Positions 56,801 through 64,000 of a stretch of 64,000 nt of DNA are shown one piece after another. Position numbers and translations under genes: made by a program. Location of the stretch: positions 1 to 64,000 of the forward strand of contig JADCRB010000009.1 of the NCBI GenBank assembly GCA_021464245.1. Reading direction: 5' to 3'. The DNA is from Carallia brachiata (taxonomy: Eukaryota; Streptophyta; Magnoliopsida; Malpighiales; Rhizophoraceae). Numbering within the stretch: position 1 is the stretch's first letter; each line of letters starts with the position of its first letter. The notes beneath the pieces were generated by a model, which was not told where the DNA came from, ran no database searches, and was given only the letters and a program-made list of their open reading frames with translations.

Positions 56801-59800
56801 GGGTAGCAACAAAGAGATAAAGCAGTTGAAAAGTGTTCCACCAAACAAATACTTTATGAGGATGATGAATGTGCCGAAGCAGGATATGCAAGATATGCAA
56901 GCCAGACCTCAACGCTTGAGTCACCCTTACGCTTCTTTCCTTTTGCCGCTGCAACACATATTGACAACCCATAATGTTATTGAAGGCAAAGTACTAGAAA
57001 CAAACAAACAAATAAATGCAGTAGTCTACAGCACCAAGGCACCATTTCTGGTTTGCTAACAATGAAAGATTTCAGAAAGCAAAAGAACAAGGAAAGATAG
57101 GCATCAGGTTTTCGATATTGCAAAATGCCACAAGTCACTTCAGTTAAGGATAAATGAATCCTGCATATATGCTCCTTTCGAAAAGTCACTTTAGTTCACT
57201 TTTTGTAGGAGTTTGCCATAAAGAAGTACCCTAAAATTAGCAATCACATTGGCAAAGGCAATAAGGATGCCAACATTCACAGGAGCTACAACAAAAAATT
57301 AGATACAGAAAGATGGTGACTAAAATGAAAGTGTGCAAATAAGTATATTAAGACAAGTGCTTGCAAATCGCAAAGAAGACTAACCATTACTTTTGACGTC
57401 TTCCTTATCCGCCTTTGCATCTACAGAAATGCAGAAAGAAAGATCAATACATATTGCTACACTTCCTTGAAAAGGAAAATGTATTTTTCTGAATTTTTTT
57501 TAAAAAAAATCTGAATGAGAACACTTAAAAACTTTGATTGAACATCTCTAGACAAATTAACCAACTTAAACTCATAGTTATGCAAAATAAATAAATAAGC
57601 ATAGCTAACCAGTAGAACTTTTTGGCTTAGTTTGAGCAGAACGTCCAAACTTTGAATTCTTGTCCACACCCAATTTCTTTTCAAGGGCCTGCTGCTTCAT
57701 TACATTCTCTTCAGTATGTTTCATCAGCCGGTCTGTGCCTACCCACTCGTCCCAACTGTTGGCAATATGTCCAAGCCACAGTAATGATTTCTGTAACCCT
57801 TTTTGAGAAAGGGCATACTTATTAAAAAAAGAAAACTTCCCAGTGTAAAACATAAAAGCTCTGGGAAACCTTGCACATACATATTGACAGAGCTCTGTTC
57901 CATTTCAGATATTCCAAATACAAAGAAAGTGAGATGGGGGCACTTCTACCAACGAAATAATATGTTATTGATCCAAAATTAGTCTTTTTACAGCTGCAAA
58001 ACCTATGAGAATCAGGCAAACATAGGAAAGATAAGTTCTTCCAAGCTCAGCTCCTTTTTTGCCTCTCTACCTGAATTTTTCCTTTTTATTTTCCTTCTTT
58101 CCATCCTAAGGAGGTGATGCAGACAGGAAAAACAATAAAAGATTTGGCAAATATTATTATAGAAGGATAAAATCTAATTAAGTCTTTGTCAAATCCTATT
58201 GGGTCATTGTCAAATCCTATTGGGTCATTTTGCCAAAATTTCTTTTTTGTTATTTTTTTTTATCAAATTGGGTCTTGGGTTATGGATGTTCGGGTGGACT
58301 GGAATATGGCAGTTTGGGTGGCTTCTTGGATCGGAAGTTTGCTCTGATACCAATTGATGTAGGATCAGTATCGAGAAGAAGATTATTGGTTGGGAAAATT
58401 GAAATTTATTCAAATTATACAGAAACCGTACAAACACACAAAAAAAAAAAAAAGAACAACAACAGTGGAATCCACCACTGGCTAGATGGAATCCACCACC
58501 AACACTCAAACAGAGTTTTTAATCTTTTTCTCAATACAAATCACTGCTTTTTCACAACAGAATAGGAGTAGTATTTGTATAACACAATTTCAGAAAAAGA
58601 CAAACAGTAGAAAGCATGCTTAAGACAACAATAAATACTGAAAATGACCCAATAGGATTTGACAATGACCCAATAGGATTTGACAAAGACTTAATTAGAT
58701 TTTATCCTTCTATAATAATATTTGCCAAATCTTTTATTGTTTTTCCTGTCTGCATCAGGAGGCCAAGTAAGTGTATCACTACAAAGTTTGATTAAAAAAA
58801 AAAAAAAAAACAGCAGCATCTTTGCATTACTTTTTCAGTAGATACTTTTAAGCACAAAAATTTCATTCTTCTTCCTGTCACCATGATAGACACCAATCCC
58901 ACTGCCTTATCAGTAGTCTTTTGAAACTATCTGATTATAATTTTCCCCTCACCACTGGATGACTCTTCTGCCAATAGCAACTTGCAAGAAGTCGGGATGC
59001 AAGTAAAAATTGCTTCCAAGATTAACTAATAATATAAATGAAGAGAATTGTGGATTAGAAAGAAAAAAACACATCTAAACCTTAAGAACAAACACGCAAA
59101 ATAGCACAAACCGTTCATAACCAATCATTGTGATTTTAGCTTGGTTAAGTATTGAAGTGCAATGACACGGATAAAACTCGAAAAGCCAAAAGTAGCATAT
59201 AGTCCAGTAATTATATTATGCTTTATATGTTTATCTGATTTCCTTCTTGAAACATTTCTATATCTCACTGACTTTGAAAAACAAAACTAATACATAGATT
59301 TAACTAGAGGTGCACCGGATTCACATGATATGGAGAATACAACAGAAGGCATACTCACTTTTTGTTCCATCCCTGCAAAATAACCAAAAAAAAAAAAAAA
59401 ATCACTTGATGGTAACAATAGGCAAAATTCTAATGGAAAAAACAGATCATGCACAGGCAAGCCAAATTTTGGCCAAAGAGTTATTGTGATTAGCATTTTT
59501 TCCAGGAAGACACTACTAGATGAATAATGCCGAAAGCATCACAACTATTACGGGAAAAAAGGTAATAATAAAGATACAGAAGTGCTTACCAGATAGTGAA
59601 CAAAGTATCTCCATTCCTTCTTACGGCATTCGGCTTTTTGAACCTAAATTTTGAGCACAAAAGTAGTAAGTTAATACAAAATTCGAAAGAAAGAATACAA
59701 TAATATCGATATGGATCGTTCAGAAAATGAAGCACAAATTCAAGTTGCAAAGCGAAACCCGGTTCTACGGCATGTAATTGGAGTGTTAAAACTAGAGGGA

Positions 59801-60289
59801 CCAAAAAACACAATTGCCAAACTATTGAAACCCTAATGCATCCAGCACCTTGAGTCTTTCCAGCCACTGAATTCAATCTATAGCTTAGTCAACGTATTTC
59901 AACTCTAAATAGCAAGCAATTGACGCTCGAGATCAAAATCAAAAAACAAAATCCACAAACGGAACCCAAAATTTAATTCGAAGTAAAAAAAAAAAAGAAA
60001 AAGCGCCTGCCGTACACATAAAGAGGAGGCCGAAAATCTCAGATGCATACTATATGTAACGAGTCCAAGCGAGAGCGCGCGTGAGTGCGAGCATGCGCGT
60101 GTACGTGAGTTAGTGTGTGAGTGCGAGTGTGAGAGAAAGAGAAGATGCCTTGGCCTCGTAGATGCGAGGACCGTGATAGGCGAGGACGCGCTCGCCTTCA
60201 GAGAAGAGGCAGGGACTGGAAGGGGCGGTGTCGCCGCTTGAAGTGTCGCCGCCGTCGCTGCCGGAATCGTCCTTCGAAGAACTCCCCAT
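53876..60289 (-). CDS. MRG: MRG-family chromodomain protein (MORF-related gene), 11 exons
   Basis: Exons: 60289-60149, 59643-59590, 59372-59359 (14 nt), 57755-57610, 57420-57385, 56948-56908, 56617-56516, 56233-56154, 54956-54787, 54635-54551, 53966-53876. They sum to 960 nt, 319 residues plus stop, with every phase consistent and no frame break. The N-terminal chromodomain spans GERVLAYHGPRIYEAK, KKEWRYFVHYL, GWNKNWDEWVG (about residues 28-86). A basic linker (KAKGKKRKGD-like) and the MRG domain follow (KLVRIQIPSTLKKQLVDDW, LPRSPNLDDILTKYL, SVGEILKGIRSYFDKALP, VYGAEHLLRLF), ending FFLSAYDGSKVSEGK. Arabidopsis MRG1 and MRG2 bind H3K4/K36 methylation and act with histone acetyltransferase in flowering control. 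Intron 1 appears to start GC (AAG|GCATCT). The introns hold AT-rich repeat DNA and a retroelement. Confidence 0.92.
55170..55780. repeat. Dispersed AACCAAACC-rich repeat in an MRG intron
   Basis: Within intron 8. ACCAGAAAAATATTTCAAACCAA is present twice 35 bases apart (near 55315 and 55350). Many CAAACCAAACC, TGGTTTGGTC-like words point in both directions, and the right end has CAAACCAACTGACCACCCG. It looks like a non-autonomous element, class unknown. Confidence 0.4.
58115..58757 (-). mobile_element. Aberrant LTR retroelement with inverted 117-bp ends in MRG intron 3
   Basis: The element is 643 bp, starts TGATGCAG and ends CTGCATCA, and is flanked by GGAGG on both sides (58110-58114 and 58758-58762). 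On the minus strand it reads: a 400-bp LTR-like unit (58757-58358, ending CCTACA), then TCAAT, then TGGTATCAGAGC (58352-58341), the initiator-Met-tRNA primer site of plant LTR retroelements, then about 109 bases of internal DNA, then an inverted copy of the first 117 bp of the LTR (58231-58115). There is no coding sequence. Instead of two LTRs in direct orientation, both outer ends are the U3 end. Confidence 0.75.
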
Positions 60290-62386
60290 TCGCTCTCCCT
60301 CGGAGGGTTTGGGGGATAACTTTCGGTTCTGTCTGTACTAAGAGGGAGTTTTACAGTTTAAGTCTGACTCTCTACTTACTTATTTATTTATTTAGATTAG
60401 TGTTTTTTTTTTTTTTTAATTATTTGAGGGTTTTTGACTGTGTAGGAGGAAATAGAGCTGTAAATGAACTGGGTTAAGTCGAACAAAATTTTGGCTTGTT
60501 TAGTTTTATTCGTTTAGTTAATGATTGAGTTGGGTTAAGGTTGTCTTTTTATCGAGTTTAATTTTAAATTTTAAATTTATTTATGAATGTACTATTTAAT
60601 TTTATAATATTAATAACAGTAATAAAAATTATTTTTATAAATAAAATTAAATTATAAAAAATATTTACTTTAATAAAATTAGTTATAAAAAAATAAAAAT
60701 TTATTCTAACATATAATTATAAATATAATAGAGTATCTCAATATATAAGATATTCATATTTACAAAATTTATAAAGGATTAAATGTACAAAATTTTATTA
60801 TTATTCTCATAACAAAGTTAATTCATAACTTAAATAAACTTTTGAAATACACTCTAATGATATACTAAATAAAATTTCAAATGACTTTTTGATGAGTTTT
60901 AAATAATTTTTGAACAAATTATTTACAAATTTTATCGAGTCGAACTTAACGTTAGTGAAATTTAATTCATTTATTAAATGAACTTTGTTATCAAACTTAG
61001 AACGAACTTTTATCAAGTCAAGTCATCGAGCTTTTTTTAATGTATTAATTCGTTAACACTTAACACGTAATAAGGCAAATGAGATTTGAAGTCTCCACTT
61101 TAGTGGTCCCCCAAACAAACCTTGCGAGTTAATTTGTGTAATCATGTTTAATGCTTAATGGATCTTTGCGAAATCTAATCTAGCGAAATATATATATATA
61201 TATTAAAATGGCAACACTAGGTTACTTTATTCATATAATTTTAAAATAATTATACAATTTTATTAACAATATCTAATAATTTATTTTTTTTTATTTTTTC
61301 TTAAATTCAATCATTTAATAATCTATATCATTTTAAAATTATTTAAATGAAATCACCAAATTTTTCTCTTTTAAAAATTTATCTTTTAATATTTTATTTT
61401 TAAAAAAATTAAATTTGATCACATTAACTAAAAAACTTCAAATAGCTACAAGCTTGAATTATAGCTTAATTCGTGATTTAGTGTGTTTTTTCCTTTATTG
61501 ATCTATATTCGAGTTTTCTCGTTGTCAACCGTGATAATAAATGGAGAATCAAATTTTAAAGCGCAGTTTTAGATTTTGAACTTATTAACACTATAGTTAA
61601 GCATATTATGTAGGTGAGACTTAGTTAAATCTAATAATACTCAGATAATAATTCTTTTTTATAAAAAAAATTGTCAACAAATGATCCGACTTCTATTACG
61701 AATATGCTTTCAAGAGCAAGAAAAAAAAAGAAAAAAAAAAGAATAAATAAGAGGCTATACGTAAAAGGCAAATAATAAATGTGCGAAAATGACAATGATG
61801 AAAGAGGAAAGGAGAAAAAAGTCTAATTCTATGTAAAATTCTATGCTGGTTTCACCCACAAAATGAGTATAGAAATTACAATCTCTTGTTTCTATTTTCT
61901 AAACAAATTAATTTTCTTTTCCCTTTTTCTTTTGAATCATGGTTCCATCTTGATTTTAATATTTATATGCACTAAGATGGTAATTGCAAAAGAGGAAAAT
62001 AATCATTTAATTTCCCAATCGATCAAAATTCATTCCACACATAAAATTGACTAATGCTATTTTCGCGATAAGTTGTTCGATTAACTTGCAACATGTACAC
62101 TAAAAATGATAGAGATAGAATTATACTAAAATTTTTTATTTTCTCAAACCAAACTTATCAGCGTTACACATATCACATGTTAAACAACCAAAATATTAAA
62201 TAAATTCGCTGTTGCTCTTCTTGCCAGCAAATGAGCATAAATCTACATCTATTTTGACATTAATGTCAAACAATGAACCTAACTGTCCGTACAGTATTTG
62301 CAGACACAATAAATAAACAAAACAAATTGATCTGTGTTCACTGTTCAGTATACTCTGAAGTCATTGATCGGCTGCTGAACTACTGG
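60290..62386. other. Spacer between MRG and the peptide gene
   Basis: The left end is the MRG promoter side. From about 60449 (AGCTGTAAATGAACTGG) to 61030 lies AT-rich DNA with TCGAACTTAACGTT/AAGTCGAACAAA words typical of a dispersed plant repeat. The rest is AT-rich with short tracts (TA run near 61190). No gene is recognised. Confidence 0.45.
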
Positions 62387-62679
62387 TCACCGTGGGCTGC
62401 CGGTAACATACTTGTGTCCTTCGCCAGGACTCGGACCGGCCTTAATTCCTCCAAGGGTCTGGCTGTTTGTGAACTTGTGTCCGGCCCCGGGGCTTGGCCC
62501 TGACTCCTTGATTGCTCCAAGCGATAACCCATCAAAGAAATCTTCAATCACTCTGCTGGCTGCAGAGTTTCTTGAATATTTGATGGTTTTAAGTGGGCGG
62601 GCTTCGGTCTCGATGAAAACGGAGTTTATGAACACGAGAATGATGAAGAAGAGATGAGAGATTTTAGTAGGCTTGCCAT
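62387..62679 (-). CDS. Secreted signalling-peptide precursor, PIP/PIPL-like with two peptide repeats
   Basis: The frame encodes a hydrophobic signal segment (FFIILVFINSVFI), then ETEARPLKTIK, a variable part, and two C-terminal peptide-like repeats SGPSPGAGH and AGPSPGEGH, each followed by K-F/Y, ending GSPR. SGPS..GxGH ends are typical of PIP/PIPL peptides (related to IDA and CEP peptides), which are secreted and sensed by receptor kinases in immunity and growth. The ATG at 62679 gives MASLLKSLIS, as such precursors begin, but one base is missing around 62650 to join it to the signal-segment frame. The longer frame starting at 62830 lies upstream of the TATA box and is less likely. Predicted size is about 97 residues. 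Confidence 0.6.
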
Positions 62680-62748
62680 GTTTACTGGGAACCCAAAAAC
62701 GAGATGAAGGGGCTGGCTGCGTTGGTACCGAAATGAAGTTGGTGTGGG

Positions 62749-62756
62749 TTTTTATA
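62749..62756 (-). promoter_or_regulatory. TATA box of the peptide gene
   Basis: TATAAAAA on the minus strand, about 70 bases before the ATG at 62679. This supports that start. Confidence 0.5.
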
Positions 62757-64000
62757 GGCTTAGCTATGGTAGGAAGAGTTTTTCTTTGACTAGGTTGCAT
62801 TATTTGACGTGCAACCCAGGATTCAAACAAACGTGAGATTTTCCAAGTATTGTTCTCTGCTTAGGTTCAAACAAACGTGGGTGGGAAACGACTTGGTGTC
62901 TACTAGGAAGCAACGTGGGAGACTGTTGGGTTGAAGGAAAAATAAAATTGGAAAACAAAACAAAGACAAAAAGAAGAAGAACAACGAATTTTGCTAGTCT
63001 AAATTGGAAGGTAATGGACGGATACACATTGATGACGGGAGCAATTAATGTTTTTTAGTCTATGACTCTCTGGTGGCTGGAGACCATTTGCCAATCTTTG
63101 AATTCCCCAGGATTGTTTGTTTTTTTGACTTAATAATTGTTAAAATATGTACAGGAAAAAAACATAGAGAGACGAGGATGAGGACGAGTGAGTTTTATTA
63201 ATTTTTTATTTTATTATTTTTTGGAAAAAAATTATATTTATGTAGTTAAAATAGAATTTACATACAAGTAACATATACGTGCATACAGCTTTTAAAAATA
63301 TTACTTACATATTGACACTGTATATTGTATTTGAGTGTATGTACATTCTAAATTTTTTTTTGACACAAAACAACAAAAAATTTGTGAGACTCACTCTCGG
63401 CCTCCTAACACTTCGCTTGTTTCTCTATGGTTGGAATAAGTAAAACATGAAATGGTCAATTGTTGACTTTAGGTGTCTTCTAACAAATTTCTAGTCAGAA
63501 CTCAGAACCCCGTGGGCTGGACTATGCTGCACATGTAGCCTGGCAACAAAATAACGCGGCTAATTGGTGCTGAAAATACAGGAGAAATGTTGGTAGGATT
63601 TGGCTTCTTTCATACTAAATTATGAGCCTTACTGTTAGGATCATTTGGAACATATATTTCTTACTGAAGGGTTGTTTGAACGCCGATTATAAGCAGAGGC
63701 ATCAAATAATTTGGGTGATTTCTGGTTAAGTAGTTTTGTTCTGATTATTTTCGAATCGAGTCATTGTATGGGTTTATGGGTTGGTTTACTATTTTTATCA
63801 AACTTTTTTTTTGTTTAATTTTTTTAAAAAATTTTATTATATATTGCAGTAGCCCAAAAAATATATTATCAGTTATTGTTATATTTTTCTAGGTATTAGT
63901 TTATATAAAAATATATGAACATGTAACATATAAAACTAACCGAATATTTATATTCTGCAAACTATATGAGTTAATATTATGTATACATGTGTATGTATAT
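62757..64000. other. Upstream of the peptide gene to window end
   Basis: Promoter side of the peptide gene, then AT-rich DNA without a recognisable gene, RNA or transposon end. Confidence 0.45.

Noticed and set aside
62680..62830. N-terminal extension of the peptide-gene frame
   Set aside because: It lies mostly upstream of the TATA box and lacks a signal-peptide start; the ATG at 62679 gives a typical precursor start one frame over.

Overview
The window is nuclear DNA of a flowering plant, most likely a eudicot. Introns are short and AT-rich with GT-AG ends, intergenic DNA is AT-rich, and the five host genes are plant families: an R2R3-MYB of subgroup 22, the chloroplast metal ATPase HMA1, a cinnamyl-alcohol-dehydrogenase (CAD) type gene, an MRG chromodomain protein and a small secreted-peptide precursor. 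The species cannot be named from the sequence. Layout: about 1-26,600 is a nest of Ty3/gypsy LTR retrotransposons of Tat type, told by the RT, a degenerate first RNase H, a second (archaeal-type) RNase H and integrase. About 26,600-34,100 is gene-free. About 34,100-63,000 holds the host genes, separated by AT-rich DNA with small transposons. Both ends of the window cut through non-genic DNA. The left part is built as follows: the 3' end of element A with its LTR (1-1507); a shred of another copy (1508-1746); the 5' end of truncated element C (1747-4660); an unidentified AT-rich repeat 'R' (4665-5601 and 10885-11420) split by the internally deleted element D (5602-10879); the nearly full-length minus-strand element F (12819-22541, 5-bp duplication GAAAC); a solo LTR (22627-23439, duplication CCTAC); the 5' end of element E (23935-25653); a single N; and the 5' end of element G (25655-26616). 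The main discovery: F carries, between integrase and its 3' LTR and in sense orientation, an uninterrupted 207-codon ORF for a WUSCHEL-clade homeodomain protein. It has the homeodomain, a TLPLFP WUS-box and a C-terminal EAR-like LDLELHL motif. Element D, much older, carries a decayed copy of the same ORF at the same place. A WOX transcription factor gene is therefore a standing component of this retrotransposon lineage, not a one-off insertion. The gag and pol of F are frameshifted and lack recognisable protease and gag zinc knuckle, so the homeobox ORF is the best preserved coding region of the element. Both elements also carry arrays of a unit containing TATAAAAGG. In the host part, MRG reads cleanly through 11 exons (319 codons). 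HMA1 needs four single-base restorations, the CAD gene one, the MYB three frame changes and the peptide gene one. Because these breaks are single bases in otherwise well-conserved genes, and because the two LTRs of F differ only by base-count differences, base-level assembly errors are a real possibility and should be excluded before calling pseudogenes. Other notable items are an Asp in place of the catalytic zinc Cys in the CAD protein and a 643-bp retroelement in an MRG intron that has LTR-type ends in inverted orientation.
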